Below are positions 17,754-28,029 of a stretch of 64,000 nucleotides of DNA, piece after piece. The stretch comes from Streptomyces tendae (GTDB taxonomy: Bacteria; Actinomycetota; Actinomycetes; Streptomycetales; Streptomycetaceae): positions 682,001 through 746,000 of the forward strand of contig NZ_CP043959.1 in the NCBI RefSeq assembly GCF_008632955.1, in the 5' to 3' direction. Below the pieces are notes generated by a model. That model ran no database searches. It saw nothing but the letters and a program-made list of their open reading frames with translations, and had not been told where the DNA came from. Each line of letters begins with the position of its first letter. Position 1 is the stretch's first letter. A program made the translations under genes and the position numbers.

Positions 17754-18173
17754 ATGCTGATCCCCCGTAGGGTCAAGCACCGCAAGCAGCACCACCCGAA
17801 GCGCAACGGCATGTCGAAGGGTGGCACGCAGGTTGCGTTCGGCGAGTACGGCATCCAGGCGCTCACCCCGGCGTACGTGACGAACCGCCAGATCGAAGCG
17901 GCTCGTATCGCCATGACCCGTCACATCAAGCGTGGCGGCAAGGTCTGGATCAACATCTACCCGGACCGCCCCCTCACCAAGAAGCCGGCCGAGACCCGCA
18001 TGGGTTCCGGTAAGGGCTCCCCGGAGTGGTGGGTGGCCAACGTCAAGCCCGGACGCGTCATGTTCGAGCTGTCGTACCCCAACGAGAAGATCGCGCGCGA
18101 GGCCCTGACCCGTGCGGCTCACAAGCTGCCGATGAAGTGCAAGATCGTCAAGCGCGAGGCAGGTGAAGCGTGA
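17754..18173 (+). CDS. rplP: 50S ribosomal protein L16
   Basis: A 139-residue protein at the A-site side of the peptidyl-transferase centre. [40 protein letters not shown] and the [20 protein letters not shown] loop are diagnostic. TGA shares one base with the rpmC start. Confidence 0.98.
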   Translation: MLIPRRVKHRKQHHPKRNGMSKGGTQVAFGEYGIQALTPAYVTNRQIEAARIAMTRHIKRGGKVWINIYPDRPLTKKPAETRMGSGKGSPEWWVANVKPGRVMFELSYPNEKIAREALTRAAHKLPMKCKIVKREAGEA

Positions 18174-18397
18174 TGTCGGCCGGTACCAAGGCGTCAGAGC
18201 TGCGCGAGCTGGGCAACGAGGAGCTTCTGGCGAAGCTCCGCGAGGCCAAGGAAGAGCTGTTCAACCTCCGCTTCCAGGCGGCCACGGGTCAGCTCGAGAA
18301 CCACGGTCGGCTCAAGGCCGTCCGCAAGGACATCGCGCGGATCTACACCCTGATGCGTGAGCGCGAGCTGGGCATCGAGACGGTGGAGAGCGCATGA
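18173..18397 (+). CDS. rpmC: 50S ribosomal protein L29
   Basis: A 74-residue helical hairpin protein at the tunnel exit ([40 protein letters not shown]). ATG at 18173 gives the family length; a GTG at 18170 in frame would add one residue. It overlaps rplP upstream and rpsQ downstream (ATGA). Confidence 0.96.
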   Translation: MSAGTKASELRELGNEELLAKLREAKEELFNLRFQAATGQLENHGRLKAVRKDIARIYTLMRERELGIETVESA

Positions 18398-18681
18398 GCG
18401 AGAACAACGTGACTGAAGAGACGAAGGCCGCCCGCGGTTTCCGTAAGACCCGTGAGGGTCTGGTCGTCAGCGACAAGATGGACAAGACCGTCGTCGTCGC
18501 CGTCGAGGACCGCGTCAAGCACGCGCTGTACGGCAAGGTCATCCGCCGTACCAACAAGCTCAAGGCGCACGACGAGCAGAACGCCGCCGGTGTCGGCGAC
18601 CGCGTCCTCCTCATGGAGACCCGGCCGCTGTCCGCCACGAAGCGCTGGCGCGTCGTCGAGATCCTCGAGAAGGCCAAGTAA
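18394..18681 (+). CDS. rpsQ: 30S ribosomal protein S17
   Basis: A 95-residue early-assembly 30S protein and last gene of the S10 operon. [40 protein letters not shown] and [20 protein letters not shown] match the family. Two tandem hairpins lie between it and rplN. Confidence 0.97.
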   Translation: MSENNVTEETKAARGFRKTREGLVVSDKMDKTVVVAVEDRVKHALYGKVIRRTNKLKAHDEQNAAGVGDRVLLMETRPLSATKRWRVVEILEKAK

Positions 18682-18684
18682 ATC

Positions 18685-18751
18685 TCCTGCGGGGCATTCC
18701 TCGCAGGACAGTTCCGCCAGGCTCCGGGGGCCGTTCCTGAACGGCCCCCGG
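18685..18751 (+). terminator. Two tandem hairpins at the S10/spc junction
   Basis: Hairpin one pairs 18685-18691 with 18702-18708 (TCCTGCG/CGCAGGA). Hairpin two pairs 18724-18735 with 18740-18751, a perfect 12-bp G/C stem with loop CCTG. No T run follows. It may terminate or attenuate between the S10 and spc units, or act as a leader structure for rplN. Confidence 0.65.
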
Positions 18752-18779
18752 GGAACCGGCAGACAAACAGGAGATAGAC

Positions 18780-19148
18780 GTGATCCAGCAGGAGTCGCGA
18801 CTGCGTGTCGCCGACAACACTGGTGCGAAGGAAATCCTTTGCATCCGTGTGCTCGGTGGCTCCGGTCGCCGCTACGCGGGCATCGGTGACGTCATCGTCG
18901 CCACCGTCAAGGACGCGATCCCCGGTGGCAACGTGAAGAAGGGTGACGTCGTCAAGGCGGTCATCGTTCGCACCGTCAAGGAGCGCCGCCGTCCGGACGG
19001 CTCGTACATCCGCTTCGACGAGAACGCCGCCGTCATTCTGAAGAACGACGGCGACCCTCGCGGCACCCGTATCTTCGGCCCGGTGGGCCGTGAGCTGCGC
19101 GAGAAGAAGTTCATGAAGATCATCTCCCTCGCGCCGGAGGTGCTGTGA
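18780..19148 (+). CDS. rplN: 50S ribosomal protein L14
   Basis: First gene of the spc operon. A 122-residue protein at the subunit interface, starting at a GTG after [52 protein letters not shown] and [20 protein letters not shown] are diagnostic. Confidence 0.98.
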   Translation: MIQQESRLRVADNTGAKEILCIRVLGGSGRRYAGIGDVIVATVKDAIPGGNVKKGDVVKAVIVRTVKERRRPDGSYIRFDENAAVILKNDGDPRGTRIFGPVGRELREKKFMKIISLAPEVL

Positions 19149-19150
19149 GC

Positions 19151-19474
19151 ATGAAGATCAAGAAGGGCGACCTGGTCCAGGTCATCACCGGTAAGGACAA
19201 GGGCAAGCAGGGCAAGGTCATCGCGGCCTTCCCCCGCGAGGACCGCGTCCTGGTCGAGGGTGTCAACCGGGTCAAGAAGCACACCAAGGCCGGTCCGACC
19301 GCCAGCGGTTCGCAGGCCGGCGGCATCGTGACCACCGAGGCCCCGATCCACGTCTCCAACGTCCAGCTGGTCGTGGAGAAGGACGGCAACAAGGTCGTCA
19401 CGCGCGTCGGTTACCGCTTCGACGACGAGGGCAACAAGATCCGCGTTGCCAAGCGGACGGGTGAGGACATCTGA
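19151..19474 (+). CDS. rplX: 50S ribosomal protein L24
   Basis: A 107-residue assembly initiator with a KOW motif ([20 protein letters not shown]). The ATG at 19151 is preferred to the GTG at 19145 because the GGAGG at 19136-19140 is ten bases from the ATG but only four from the GTG. TGA overlaps the rplE start. Confidence 0.95.
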   Translation: MKIKKGDLVQVITGKDKGKQGKVIAAFPREDRVLVEGVNRVKKHTKAGPTASGSQAGGIVTTEAPIHVSNVQLVVEKDGNKVVTRVGYRFDDEGNKIRVAKRTGEDI

Positions 19475-20031
19475 TGACGACCACCACCACTCCGCGTCTG
19501 AAGACGAAGTACCGCGAGGAGATCGCGGGCAAGCTGCGTGAGCAGTTCTCCTACGAGAACGTCATGCAGGTTCCCGGCCTCGTCAAGATCGTGGTCAACA
19601 TGGGTGTGGGCGACGCCGCCCGCGACTCCAAGCTGATCGAGGGCGCCATCCGCGACCTCACCACGATCACCGGTCAGAAGCCGGCCGTCACCAAGGCCCG
19701 CAAGTCCATCGCGCAGTTCAAGCTGCGTGAGGGTCAGCCGATCGGTGCCCACGTCACCCTCCGTGGCGACCGCATGTGGGAGTTCCTGGACCGCACCCTG
19801 TCGCTCGCGCTCCCGCGCATCCGCGACTTCCGTGGTCTGTCCCCCAAGCAGTTCGACGGCCGGGGCAACTACACCTTCGGTCTCACGGAGCAGGTCATGT
19901 TCCACGAGATCGACCAGGACAAGATCGACCGTGTCCGGGGTATGGACATCACCGTGGTGACCACGGCGACCAACGACGAAGAGGGCCGTGCCCTTCTCCG
20001 TCACCTCGGCTTCCCGTTCAAGGAGGCGTGA
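19474..20031 (+). CDS. rplE: 50S ribosomal protein L5
   Basis: A 185-residue 5S rRNA-binding protein of the central protuberance. [40 protein letters not shown] and [20 protein letters not shown] fit the family. The stop is followed after five bases by rpsN. Confidence 0.98.
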   Translation: MTTTTTPRLKTKYREEIAGKLREQFSYENVMQVPGLVKIVVNMGVGDAARDSKLIEGAIRDLTTITGQKPAVTKARKSIAQFKLREGQPIGAHVTLRGDRMWEFLDRTLSLALPRIRDFRGLSPKQFDGRGNYTFGLTEQVMFHEIDQDKIDRVRGMDITVVTTATNDEEGRALLRHLGFPFKEA

Positions 20032-20036
20032 GCGAG

Positions 20037-20222
20037 ATGGCGAAGAAGGCTCTCATCGCGAAGGCTGCTCGCAAGCCCAAGTTCGGAGTGCGCGGCTACA
20101 CCCGCTGCCAGCGCTGCGGCCGTCCGCACTCCGTGTACCGCAAGTTCGGCCTGTGCCGCGTCTGCCTTCGTGAGATGGCTCACCGTGGCGAGCTGCCGGG
20201 CGTGACCAAGAGCTCCTGGTAG
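20037..20222 (+). CDS. rpsN: 30S ribosomal protein S14 type Z (zinc-binding)
   Basis: A 61-residue S14 of the short zinc-ribbon type. The two Cys pairs CQRC and CRVC bind zinc. Streptomyces also often carries a zinc-free S14 paralog elsewhere in a Zur-controlled cluster; that is background, not seen here. The ATG at 20037 follows AAGGAGG inside the end of rplE. It is also called rpsZ. Confidence 0.97.
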   Translation: MAKKALIAKAARKPKFGVRGYTRCQRCGRPHSVYRKFGLCRVCLREMAHRGELPGVTKSSW

Positions 20223-20433
20223 TCGGGTACTTCCCGACTCTCAGGACTCTCGGTAAGCAACTGGGGCGGCAGGACGCCCACTCCCCATGGCTTAGGCTTG
20301 TGGGGTTGGGCGCCTGCCGTGCCCATACGACTTACTACGCCGTAGGTCCACCGCGCCGCACCCGTCCCGTCTCGGATCGGGGAGAGGGATGGCGCACCAG
20401 GAAACCCCGGCGAGAGAGGCCGAAGGCCAATTC
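20223..20433 (+). other. rpsN-rpsH intergenic region
   Basis: A 211-base interruption in an otherwise tight operon. An in-frame ATG at 20389 could extend rpsH by 15 residues, but the family start is at 20434. The stretch contains CTACGCCGTAG (20336-20346) and may hold an internal promoter or r-protein control element. Nothing more definite is seen. Confidence 0.4.
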
Positions 20434-20832
20434 ATGACCATGACTGATCCGATCGCAGACATGCTTACGCGTCTGCGGAACGCGAACTCGGCGTACCACG
20501 ACACCGTGGCGATGCCGCACTCGAAGATCAAGTCGCACATCGCGGAGATCCTCCAGCAGGAGGGCTTCATCACGGGCTGGAAGGTCGAGGACGCCGAGGT
20601 CGGCAAGAGCCTCGTCCTGGACCTCAAGTTCGGTCCCAACCGTGAGCGCTCCATCGCGGGCATCAAGCGGATCTCCAAGCCCGGTCTCCGGGTGTACGCG
20701 AAGTCCACCAACCTGCCGAAGGTGCTGGGCGGCCTCGGCGTGGCGATCATCTCCACGTCGCACGGGCTCCTCACCGACAAGCAGGCCGGCAAGAAGGGCG
20801 TGGGTGGGGAAGTCCTCGCCTACGTCTGGTAG
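20434..20832 (+). CDS. rpsH: 30S ribosomal protein S8
   Basis: A 132-residue central-domain 30S protein. [20 protein letters not shown] begins at 20434, with GAAGG upstream, and [20 protein letters not shown] and [13 protein letters not shown] near the end are diagnostic. In E. coli S8 autoregulates the spc operon. Confidence 0.97.
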   Translation: MTMTDPIADMLTRLRNANSAYHDTVAMPHSKIKSHIAEILQQEGFITGWKVEDAEVGKSLVLDLKFGPNRERSIAGIKRISKPGLRVYAKSTNLPKVLGGLGVAIISTSHGLLTDKQAGKKGVGGEVLAYVW

Positions 20833-20856
20833 CGGAAGGGAACGGAGGAAACAGCT

Positions 20857-21396
20857 ATGTCGCGCATCGGCAAGCTCCCCATCGCGGTTCCCGCCGGCGT
20901 GGACGTCACCATCGACGGCCGTACGGTTTCGGTCAAGGGCCCCAAGGGCTCGCTGACCCACACCGTCGTGGCGCCGATCGAGATCGCCAAGGGTGAGGAC
21001 GGCGTTCTGAACGTCACCCGCCCCAACGACGAGCGTCAGAACAAGGCCCTCCACGGCCTGTCCCGCACGCTGGTGGCGAACATGATCACCGGCGTGACCC
21101 AGGGTTACGTGAAGAAGCTCGAGATCAGCGGTGTCGGTTACCGCGTTGTCGCCAAGGGTTCGAACCTGGAGTTCTCCCTCGGTTACAGCCACCCGATCAC
21201 GGTCGAGGCCCCCGAGGGCATCACCTTCAAGGTGGAGGCCCCCACCCGTTTCTCGGTCGAGGGCATCGACAAGCAGAAGGTCGGCGAGGTTGCGGCCAAC
21301 ATCCGCAAGCTGCGCAAGCCCGACCCGTACAAGGCCAAGGGCGTCAAGTACGAGGGCGAAGTCATCCGCCGCAAGGTCGGAAAGGCGGGTAAGTAA
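20857..21396 (+). CDS. rplF: 50S ribosomal protein L6
   Basis: A 179-residue protein near the GTPase-associated centre with two related alpha/beta domains. [20 protein letters not shown], then [20 protein letters not shown], then [20 protein letters not shown]. Good ribosome site (GGAGG). Confidence 0.98.
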   Translation: MSRIGKLPIAVPAGVDVTIDGRTVSVKGPKGSLTHTVVAPIEIAKGEDGVLNVTRPNDERQNKALHGLSRTLVANMITGVTQGYVKKLEISGVGYRVVAKGSNLEFSLGYSHPITVEAPEGITFKVEAPTRFSVEGIDKQKVGEVAANIRKLRKPDPYKAKGVKYEGEVIRRKVGKAGK

Positions 21397-21399
21397 GCC

Positions 21400-21783
21400 A
21401 TGGCATACGGGCAGAAGATCCTCAAGGGCGACGCCTACAAGCGTGCTGCTATCAAGCGTCGTCACATCCGGATCCGCAAGAAGGTCGCCGGCACCGCCGA
21501 GCGTCCTCGCCTGGTCGTGACTCGTTCCAACCGCCACATCGTGGCGCAGGTGATCGACGACCTGAAGGGTCACACCCTGGCGTCGGCGTCCACCCTGGAC
21601 GCGTCCGTCCGCGGTGGCGAGGGCGACAAGTCCGCGCAGGCCAAGCAGGTCGGCGCCCTGGTCGCCGAGCGCGCCAAGGCCGCCGGTGTCGAGGCCGTCG
21701 TGTTCGACCGTGGTGGCAACCAGTACGCCGGGCGCATCGCCGCTCTGGCGGACGCCGCCCGCGAAGCCGGACTGAAGTTCTGA
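21400..21783 (+). CDS. rplR: 50S ribosomal protein L18
   Basis: A 127-residue 5S rRNA-binding protein. [20 protein letters not shown] and [13 protein letters not shown] near the N-terminus, and [20 protein letters not shown] and AREAGLKF at the end, match the family. Confidence 0.98.
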   Translation: MAYGQKILKGDAYKRAAIKRRHIRIRKKVAGTAERPRLVVTRSNRHIVAQVIDDLKGHTLASASTLDASVRGGEGDKSAQAKQVGALVAERAKAAGVEAVVFDRGGNQYAGRIAALADAAREAGLKF

Positions 21784-21824
21784 GCCGGTTCCGTAGCTAG
21801 CGGAAACAGAGAGAGGTAATTCCA

Positions 21825-22430
21825 ATGGCTGGACCCCAGCGCCGCGGTGGCGGTGCCGGTGGCGGCGAGCGGCGGGACCGGAAGGGCCGTGACGGCGGCG
21901 CAGCTGCCGCCGAGAAGACCGCATACGTTGAGCGCGTCGTCGCGATCAACCGTGTCGCCAAGGTTGTGAAGGGTGGTCGTCGCTTCAGCTTCACCGCGCT
22001 GGTCGTGGTGGGCGACGGTGACGGCACCGTGGGTGTCGGATACGGCAAGGCCAAGGAGGTGCCGGCCGCCATCGCCAAGGGTGTTGAGGAGGCCAAGAAG
22101 CACTTCTTCAAGGTCCCCCGCATCCAGGGCACCATCCCGCACCCCATCCAGGGTGAGAAGGCTGCCGGCGTCGTGCTGCTCAAGCCCGCGTCGCCCGGTA
22201 CCGGTGTGATCGCCGGTGGTCCGGTGCGCGCCGTGCTCGAGTGCGCCGGTATCCACGACGTGCTGTCGAAGTCGCTCGGCTCCGACAACCAGATCAACAT
22301 CGTGCACGCGACCGTGGAGGCCCTCAAGGGCCTGCAGCGTCCCGAGGAGATCGCGGCCCGCCGTGGTCTGCCCCTCGAGGACGTCGCTCCCGCGGCTCTT
22401 CTCCGTGCGCGTGCCGGGGCGGGTGCGTAA
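21825..22430 (+). CDS. rpsE: 30S ribosomal protein S5
   Basis: A 201-residue protein of the decoding-fidelity centre. A Gly/Arg-rich N-terminal extension of about 25 residues precedes the double-stranded RNA-binding domain ([20 protein letters not shown]), and [20 protein letters not shown] is conserved. Next gene follows after two bases. Confidence 0.98.
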   Translation: MAGPQRRGGGAGGGERRDRKGRDGGAAAAEKTAYVERVVAINRVAKVVKGGRRFSFTALVVVGDGDGTVGVGYGKAKEVPAAIAKGVEEAKKHFFKVPRIQGTIPHPIQGEKAAGVVLLKPASPGTGVIAGGPVRAVLECAGIHDVLSKSLGSDNQINIVHATVEALKGLQRPEEIAARRGLPLEDVAPAALLRARAGAGA

Positions 22431-22432
22431 TC

Positions 22433-22615
22433 ATGGCGCAGCTCAAGATTACGCAGGTCAAGTCCTACATCGGCAGCAAGCAGAACCACCGTGACACCCT
22501 GCGCTCCCTTGGTCTCAAGGGCATCAACACGCAGGTCGTCAAGGAGGATCGTCCCGAGTTCCGCGGCATGGTGCACACCGTCCGCCACCTCGTGACGGTC
22601 GAGGAGGTCGACTGA
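22433..22615 (+). CDS. rpmD: 50S ribosomal protein L30
   Basis: A 60-residue protein ([50 protein letters not shown]). ATG at 22433, three bases after the rpsE stop; rplO starts two bases after its own stop. Confidence 0.97.
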   Translation: MAQLKITQVKSYIGSKQNHRDTLRSLGLKGINTQVVKEDRPEFRGMVHTVRHLVTVEEVD

Positions 22616-22617
22616 TC

Positions 22618-23073
22618 ATGGCGGAGAACAACCCGCTCAAGATCCACAACCTCCGTCCCGCCCCCGGCGCCAAGACCGCGAAGACCCGTGTCGGTCGTGG
22701 TGAGGCGTCGAAGGGTAAGACGGCCGGTCGTGGTACCAAGGGCACCAAGGCCCGTTACCAGGTTCCGGAGCGCTTCGAGGGTGGCCAGATGCCCCTCCAC
22801 ATGCGTCTCCCGAAGCTCAAGGGCTTCAAGAACCCGTTCAAGACCGAGTTCCAGGTTGTGAACCTGGACAAGCTCGCCTCGCTCTACCCCGAGGGCGGAG
22901 AGGTCACGGTCGAGGACCTGGTCGCCAAGGGCGCCGTGCGCAAGAACAGCCTCGTCAAGGTCCTGGGCCAGGGCGAGATCTCCGTGGCGCTGCAGGTGAC
23001 GGTCGACGCCGTCTCCGGCTCCGCCAAGGAGAAGATCACCGCCGCCGGCGGTACCGTCACCGAGCTCGTCTGA
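22618..23073 (+). CDS. rplO: 50S ribosomal protein L15
   Basis: A 151-residue late-assembly 50S protein. The Gly-rich N-terminal half ([40 protein letters not shown]) is typical. A 14-bp hairpin follows, then secY. Confidence 0.98.
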   Translation: MAENNPLKIHNLRPAPGAKTAKTRVGRGEASKGKTAGRGTKGTKARYQVPERFEGGQMPLHMRLPKLKGFKNPFKTEFQVVNLDKLASLYPEGGEVTVEDLVAKGAVRKNSLVKVLGQGEISVALQVTVDAVSGSAKEKITAAGGTVTELV

Positions 23074-23109
23074 CCCCGTCAGGTGTCTTGATGACGTAGA
23101 GCGATCCCG

Positions 23110-23143
23110 ACCGGGGATACCCCACAAATGGGGTATCCCCGGT
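23110..23143 (+). terminator. 14-bp perfect hairpin between rplO and secY
   Basis: 23110-23123 (ACCGGGGATACCCC) pairs perfectly with 23130-23143 around the loop ACAAAT. The following TGGTCGTTCC is mildly T-rich. This suggests that secY is largely transcribed from its own promoter or by partial read-through. Confidence 0.75.
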
Positions 23144-23316
23144 TGGTCGTTCCTAGGGCGGCAGTCTCGCCGGTAAGGTGGCCTGCGCTGCCCGTTGACC
23201 TCGGGCGCCCCACGCGGGGCACTCAGGGCGGCAGTTGACCGTTACGTATTCGTCCTCAGTCGGAATCTCAGACCATCACCCTTGACGCAGTTGCGCGGGG
23301 GGTCGCAGGAGGCACC

Positions 23317-24630
23317 GTGCTCACCGCGTTCGCCCGGGCGTTCAAGACGCCCGACCTGCGCAAGAAGCTGCTCTTCACGCTCGGCATCATCGTGGTGTAC
23401 CGGGTCGGTACGCACATTCCCATCCCGGGTGTCGACTACCGGAACGTCCAGACCTGTATCGACGCCGCCCAGGCGAACCAGGGCCTGTTCGGTCTGGTGA
23501 ACATGTTCAGCGGCGGTGCGCTGCTCCAGATCACGGTCTTCGCGCTCGGCATCATGCCGTACATCACGGCGAGCATCATTCTGCAGCTGCTGACCGTGGT
23601 GATCCCGCGCCTGGAAGCCCTCAAGAAGGAGGGACAGGCCGGCACGGCGAAGATCACGCAGTACACCCGTTACCTGACGGTCGCGCTCGCCATCCTGCAG
23701 GGCACCGGCCTGGTGGCCACCGCCCGCAGCGGCGCCCTCTTCCAGGGCTGCCCGGTCGCGGGCCAGATCGTCCCCGACCAGTCGATCTTCGTGACCATCA
23801 CCATGGTCATCACCATGACCGCCGGTACGGCCATGGTCATGTGGCTCGGTGAGCTCATCACCGACCGCGGCATCGGCAACGGCATGTCGATCCTCATGTT
23901 CATCTCGATCGCCGCCACCTTCCCCTCCGCCCTGTGGGCCATCAAGGAGCAGGGCAGCCTGGCGGGCGGCTGGATCGAGTTCGGCACCGTCATCGCCGTG
24001 GGTCTGGTCATGGTCGGCCTGGTCGTCTTCGTCGAGCAGGCCCAGCGCAGGATCCCCGTCCAGTACGCGAAGCGCATGATCGGACGCCGCTCCTACGGCG
24101 GGACGTCCACCTACATCCCGCTGAAGGTGAACCAGGCCGGTGTGATCCCGGTCATCTTCGCCTCGTCGCTGCTGTACATCCCGGCGCTCATCGCGCAGTT
24201 CTCCAGTGGCACCTCGGGCTGGAAGACCTGGATCGAGGCGCACCTCGTCCGCGGTGACCACCCGATCTACGTGACGCTGTACTTCTTGCTCATCGTGTTC
24301 TTCGCGTTCTTCTACGTGGCGATCTCGTTCAACCCCGAGGAAGTCGCGGACAACATGAAGAAGTATGGTGGCTTCATCCCGGGCATCCGGGCTGGCCGAC
24401 CGACCGCTGAGTACCTGAGTTACGTACTCAACCGGATCACCTGGCCGGGTTCGCTGTACTTGGGGCTGATCGCTCTCGTACCGACGATGGCGTTGGTTGG
24501 TTTCGGGGCGAACCAGAACTTCCCGTTCGGCGGGACCAGCATCCTGATCATCGTGGGTGTCGGTCTCGAGACCGTGAAGCAGATCGAGAGCCAGCTCCAG
24601 CAGCGCAATTACGAAGGGTTCCTCCGCTGA
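23317..24630 (+). CDS. secY: Protein translocase subunit SecY
   Basis: A 437-residue channel subunit of the Sec translocon with ten predicted membrane helices. [20 protein letters not shown] starts helix 1. [40 protein letters not shown] and [20 protein letters not shown] are diagnostic. GTG start at 23317 behind AGGAGG. TGATG overlap with adk. Confidence 0.98.
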   Translation: MLTAFARAFKTPDLRKKLLFTLGIIVVYRVGTHIPIPGVDYRNVQTCIDAAQANQGLFGLVNMFSGGALLQITVFALGIMPYITASIILQLLTVVIPRLEALKKEGQAGTAKITQYTRYLTVALAILQGTGLVATARSGALFQGCPVAGQIVPDQSIFVTITMVITMTAGTAMVMWLGELITDRGIGNGMSILMFISIAATFPSALWAIKEQGSLAGGWIEFGTVIAVGLVMVGLVVFVEQAQRRIPVQYAKRMIGRRSYGGTSTYIPLKVNQAGVIPVIFASSLLYIPALIAQFSSGTSGWKTWIEAHLVRGDHPIYVTLYFLLIVFFAFFYVAISFNPEEVADNMKKYGGFIPGIRAGRPTAEYLSYVLNRITWPGSLYLGLIALVPTMALVGFGANQNFPFGGTSILIIVGVGLETVKQIESQLQQRNYEGFLR

Positions 24631-25283
24631 TGCGAATCGTCCTCGTCGGGCCGCCGGGTGCTGGGAAGGGCACACAGGCCACCCGTCTTGCCGAGAAACT
24701 GCGCATCCCGCACATCTCCACGGGCGACCTGTTCCGCGCCAACATCAGCCGGCAGACCGAGCTCGGGAAGCTCGCGAAGTCCTACATGGACGCCGGTAAC
24801 CTCGTCCCCGACGAGGTCACCATCGCCATGGCCAAGGACCGCATGGAGCAGCCCGACGCCGAGGGCGGTTTCCTGCTGGACGGCTTCCCGCGCAACGTGT
24901 CGCAGGCCGAGGCGCTGGACGAGCTGCTGAAGACCGAGGGCATCAAGCTGGACGCGGTGCTCGACCTCGAGGCCCCCGAGGACGAGGTCGTGAAGCGGAT
25001 CGCCGGCCGGCGCGTCTGCCGCAAGGACTCCGCGCACGTGTTCCACGTGAGCTACAGCCCCCCGAAGCAGGAGGGCGTCTGCGACCTCTGCGGTGGCGAG
25101 CTGTACCAGCGCGACGACGACTCCGAGGAGACCGTCCGCACGCGGCTGGAGGTCTACCACACGCAGACCGAGCCGATCATCGACTACTACCGCGCCCAGG
25201 GCCTGGTGGTGACCATCTCCGCGATGGGTCCCGTCGACGAGGTCACCGGCCGGGCGCTGGAGGCGCTGAAGAGCGGCCAGTAG
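24630..25283 (+). CDS. adk: Adenylate kinase
   Basis: A 217-residue long-form kinase interconverting ATP + AMP and 2 ADP. Walker [11 protein letters not shown] at residues 7-16, [10 protein letters not shown], and [11 protein letters not shown] for AMP binding. The LID segment (about 125-160) contains [11 protein letters not shown] and a CDLC pair, suggesting a partial zinc-site LID. Coupled to secY by a TGATG overlap, the conserved secY-adk-map order. Confidence 0.97.
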   Translation: MRIVLVGPPGAGKGTQATRLAEKLRIPHISTGDLFRANISRQTELGKLAKSYMDAGNLVPDEVTIAMAKDRMEQPDAEGGFLLDGFPRNVSQAEALDELLKTEGIKLDAVLDLEAPEDEVVKRIAGRRVCRKDSAHVFHVSYSPPKQEGVCDLCGGELYQRDDDSEETVRTRLEVYHTQTEPIIDYYRAQGLVVTISAMGPVDEVTGRALEALKSGQ

Positions 25284-25300
25284 CCCTGCTCCCGCCGTTC

Positions 25301-25335
25301 ACAGCCGCGGTTCCCCTCCGAGGGGCCGCGGCTGT
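25301..25335 (+). terminator. Hairpin between adk and map
   Basis: 25301-25310 pairs with 25326-25335 (ACAGCCGCGG/CCGCGGCTGT), with an inner CCCC/GGGG pair. It is a strong stem without a T tract and probably terminates the secY-adk transcript. Confidence 0.7.
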
Positions 25336-25445
25336 GGCATGGGCGGGCCCCGCTTCGCCGCCCCTCGGCGGGAACCGGGGCCGCGGACGCCCGTATCGTT
25401 GGAAGCGTTCGTCTTTCCCTCTGGTCCAGAAAGGCCGTCGTCCCC

Positions 25446-26282
25446 ATGGTGCAGATCAAGAGCCCTGAGCAGATCGCCAAGATGCGCGAGGCGGGGCTGG
25501 TCGTCGCCGCCATCCACGCGGCCACCCGGGAGGCCGCGGTGCCCGGGGCCTCCACCAGGGATCTGGACCAGGTCGCCCGCAAGGTGCTCGCCGAGCACGA
25601 CGCCAAGCCGAACTTCCTCGGCTACGGCGGCTTCCCCGCCACCATCTGCACCTCGGTGAACGAGGTCGTGGTGCACGGCATCCCGTCCGACGACGTGATC
25701 CTCAAGGACGGGGACATCATCTCCATCGACTGCGGCGCGATCATCGACGGCTGGCACGGCGACGCCGCGTACACCGCGTTCGTCGGCTCGGGTCACTCCC
25801 CGGAGCTGATCGAGCTGTCCCGGGTGACCGAGGAGTCGATGTGGGCCGGCATCGCGGCCATGAAGCAGGGGAACCGGCTGGTCGACATCTCCCGGGCCGT
25901 CGAGACGTACATCCGCCGCCAGCCCAAGCCCGGCGGCGGCAAGTACGGGATCATCGAGGACTACGGCGGCCACGGTATCGGCACCGAGATGCACATGGAC
26001 CCGCACCTGCTGAACTACGTGGACCGCAAGCGCGGCAAGGGCCCCAAGCTGGTTCCCGGCTTCTGCCTGGCGATCGAGCCGATGGTCTCCCTCGGGACTC
26101 CCCGGACCGAGGTCCTCTCCGACGACTGGACCGTGATCACCACCGACGGCACCTGGTCCTCGCACTGGGAGCACTCGGTCGCGCTGACCGAACAGGGCCC
26201 GCTGGTCCTCACCGCCCCGGACGGCGGCAAGGCGAAGCTCGCCGAGCTGGGCATCACGGCGGCGCCGGACCCGCTGGCCTGA
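25446..26282 (+). CDS. map: Type I methionine aminopeptidase
   Basis: A 278-residue enzyme removing the N-terminal Met from nascent proteins. Metal ligands sit in IDCGAIIDGWHGDAAYTAFV (both Asp), GGHGIGTEMHMDP (His) and FCLAIEPMVSLG (Glu), with the final Glu in SHWEHSVALTE. ATG at 25446 behind AGAAAGG. The last codons (GITAAPDPLA) are part of a 30-base sequence repeated 140 bases downstream, see the repeat entry. Confidence 0.96.
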   Translation: MVQIKSPEQIAKMREAGLVVAAIHAATREAAVPGASTRDLDQVARKVLAEHDAKPNFLGYGGFPATICTSVNEVVVHGIPSDDVILKDGDIISIDCGAIIDGWHGDAAYTAFVGSGHSPELIELSRVTEESMWAGIAAMKQGNRLVDISRAVETYIRRQPKPGGGKYGIIEDYGGHGIGTEMHMDPHLLNYVDRKRGKGPKLVPGFCLAIEPMVSLGTPRTEVLSDDWTVITTDGTWSSHWEHSVALTEQGPLVLTAPDGGKAKLAELGITAAPDPLA

Positions 26283-26415
26283 CGACGGCCCGGGCCCTGC
26301 CCGCCGGTCCGGAGGACGGCGCAGCCGCGCGAAGCTTGTGAGGCGCCCCGGCGCCGAGCCCGCGAGGGCGGCGTCAAGAATCGGTGCTGGGCATCACGGC
26401 GGCGCCGGACCCGCT
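26246..26415 (+). repeat. 30-bp direct repeat duplicating the end of map
   Basis: The 30 bases at 26246-26275, inside the last codons of map, recur exactly at 26386-26415. The two copies are 140 bases apart. Copy one continues GGCCTGA (LA stop); copy two continues CGGTTAA (LG stop), which looks like an alternative ancestral end of map. This suggests a 140-bp tandem duplication or an insertion that recreated the end of the gene. Confidence 0.85.
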
Positions 26416-26570
26416 CGGTTAAGGATCTCCCCGACGGGGCAGGATCTCTCGATTCGTTTTTCCGGGGGCCCTGACGTAGACTGACTCGTCGGCTCTTGTG
26501 CACCCGCATGTCTGCATGTGGTCATGGTGCACGCGGAGTCGATCAAGGTAGTCGATTCGAAGGGCGAAGC
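26283..26570 (+). other. map-infA intergenic region
   Basis: It holds the second copy of the map 3' end and then the presumed infA promoter. A TAGACT -10-like hexamer is at 26477-26482 with a T-rich stretch (TTCGTTTTTCC) about 18 bases upstream. That promoter call is weak. Confidence 0.4.
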
Positions 26571-26792
26571 GTGGCCAAGAAGCAAGGTGCCATCGAGATC
26601 GAGGGCACTGTCGTCGAGTCTCTTCCGAACGCCATGTTCAGGGTCGAGCTCCAGAACGGCCACCAGGTCCTGGCACACATCAGCGGCAAGATGCGTATGC
26701 ACTACATCCGCATCCTCCCTGACGACCGGGTCGTGGTGGAGCTGTCTCCGTACGACCTGACGCGTGGCCGGATCGTCTACCGGTACAAGTAG
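26571..26792 (+). CDS. infA: Translation initiation factor IF-1
   Basis: A 73-residue OB-fold protein that blocks the A site during initiation. [40 protein letters not shown] and [17 protein letters not shown] match the family exactly. The GTG at 26571 is chosen (GAAGGG upstream); the longer upstream reading is not conserved. Confidence 0.97.
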   Translation: MAKKQGAIEIEGTVVESLPNAMFRVELQNGHQVLAHISGKMRMHYIRILPDDRVVVELSPYDLTRGRIVYRYK

Positions 26793-26851
26793 ATCTTGCC
26801 CGCTCCCCGGCCCGCCGGGGTGATGGCACTGACCCGGAGAACCTCACACCC

Positions 26852-26965
26852 ATGAAGGTCAAGCCGAGCGTCAAGAAGATCTGCGACAAGTGCAGGGTGA
26901 TCCGCCGTCACGGCCGGGTCATGGTCATCTGCGACAACCCGCGCCACAAGCAGCGCCAGGGCTGA
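26852..26965 (+). CDS. rpmJ: 50S ribosomal protein L36 (zinc-binding form)
   Basis: A 37-codon gene: [20 protein letters not shown] then [17 protein letters not shown]. The Cys-Cys-Cys-His set (CDKC, CDNPRHK) is the zinc-containing form. ATG at 26852, stop TGA 26963-26965. It lies between infA and rpsM in the conserved alpha-operon order. Confidence 0.95.
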   Translation: MKVKPSVKKICDKCRVIRRHGRVMVICDNPRHKQRQG

Positions 26966-27061
26966 CCGCAGCACTGATCCACCCTCTGCGACTTCCGCAG
27001 ACTTCGCGCGACGCGAGCAACACACGTTCATACGCAGGTCCCGAGCCTCACGGCTCGACAC

Positions 27062-27107
27062 CCCCGGCTCGGAGGCCGGGGACCCGGCCCGTACCTGGTA
27101 CGGCGGG
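27062..27107 (+). promoter_or_regulatory. Stem-loops in the rpsM leader
   Basis: CCCCGGC (27062-27068) pairs with GCCGGGG (27075-27081). Next, CCGTACC-T-GGTACGG (27089-27103) is a 15-base palindrome. A related GTACCTGATAC core occurs in the rplQ leader at 29304-29327. Probable RNA structures or an operator in the alpha operon. Confidence 0.5.
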
Positions 27108-27157
27108 CGGGGATCCGGTCCTGTGGAAGACCTCCGACAATCAACTGGAGCCATTGA

Positions 27158-27538
27158 ATGGCACGCGTTTCCGGTGTTGACATCCCGCGCGAAAAGCGCG
27201 TGGAGATCGCCCTCACCTACGTGTTCGGCATCGGCCGGACCCTTTCGCAGCAGACGCTGGCCGCCACCGGCGTCGACCCGAACACCCGCGTTCGCGACCT
27301 CTCCGAGGAGCAGCTCGTCGCGATCCGCGAGTACGTCGACAACAACATCAAGACCGAGGGTGACCTCCGTCGCGAGATCCAGGCCGACATCCGCCGCAAG
27401 GTCGAGATCGGTACCTACCAGGGTCTGCGTCACCGTCGCGGTCTGCCCGTCCGCGGTCAGCGCACCAGCACCAACGCGCGTACCCGCAAGGGCCCGCGTC
27501 GCGCCATCGCCGGCAAGAAGAAGCCGGGCAAGAAGTAG
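27158..27538 (+). CDS. rpsM: 30S ribosomal protein S13
   Basis: A 126-residue head protein contacting the P-site t[43 protein letters not shown] and the basic [20 protein letters not shown] tail are diagnostic. ATG at 27158 after CTGGAG. Confidence 0.98.
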   Translation: MARVSGVDIPREKRVEIALTYVFGIGRTLSQQTLAATGVDPNTRVRDLSEEQLVAIREYVDNNIKTEGDLRREIQADIRRKVEIGTYQGLRHRRGLPVRGQRTSTNARTRKGPRRAIAGKKKPGKK

Positions 27539-27602
27539 TCCTCAGCGGACGCTCATCCAGCGGTCTTGCTGCAGGACCGACCACCTCCCGTAGGAGTTAT
27601 AG

Positions 27603-28007
27603 ATGCCCCCCAAGGGTCGTCAGGGCGCTGCCAAGAAGGTGCGCCGCAAGGAAAAGAAGAACGTCGCTCACGGCCACGCGCACATCAAGAGCACGTTCAA
27701 CAACACGATCGTCTCGATCACGGACCCGTCCGGCAACGTGATCTCGTGGGCCTCCGCCGGCCACGTCGGCTTCAAGGGCTCCCGGAAGTCCACGCCGTTC
27801 GCCGCGCAGATGGCCGCCGAGTCGGCCGCCCGCCGCGCCCAGGAGCACGGCATGCGCAAGGTCGACGTGTTCGTCAAGGGTCCGGGTTCCGGTCGTGAGA
27901 CCGCCATCCGCTCCCTGCAGGCCACGGGCCTCGAGGTCGGCTCCATCCAGGACGTCACCCCGACCCCGCACAACGGCTGCCGCCCGCCGAAGCGCCGCCG
28001 CGTCTGA
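27603..28007 (+). CDS. rpsK: 30S ribosomal protein S11
   Basis: A 134-residue platform protein. [40 protein letters not shown] and [12 protein letters not shown] at the end are diagnostic. In many bacteria rpsD follows; here rpoA is next. Confidence 0.98.
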   Translation: MPPKGRQGAAKKVRRKEKKNVAHGHAHIKSTFNNTIVSITDPSGNVISWASAGHVGFKGSRKSTPFAAQMAAESAARRAQEHGMRKVDVFVKGPGSGRETAIRSLQATGLEVGSIQDVTPTPHNGCRPPKRRRV

Positions 28008-28029
28008 GGCACCGGTTTCCTGAGGTTCC

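Noticed and set aside
20335..21924. 529-residue minus-strand open frame
   Set aside because: Antisense of rpsH-rplF-rplR.
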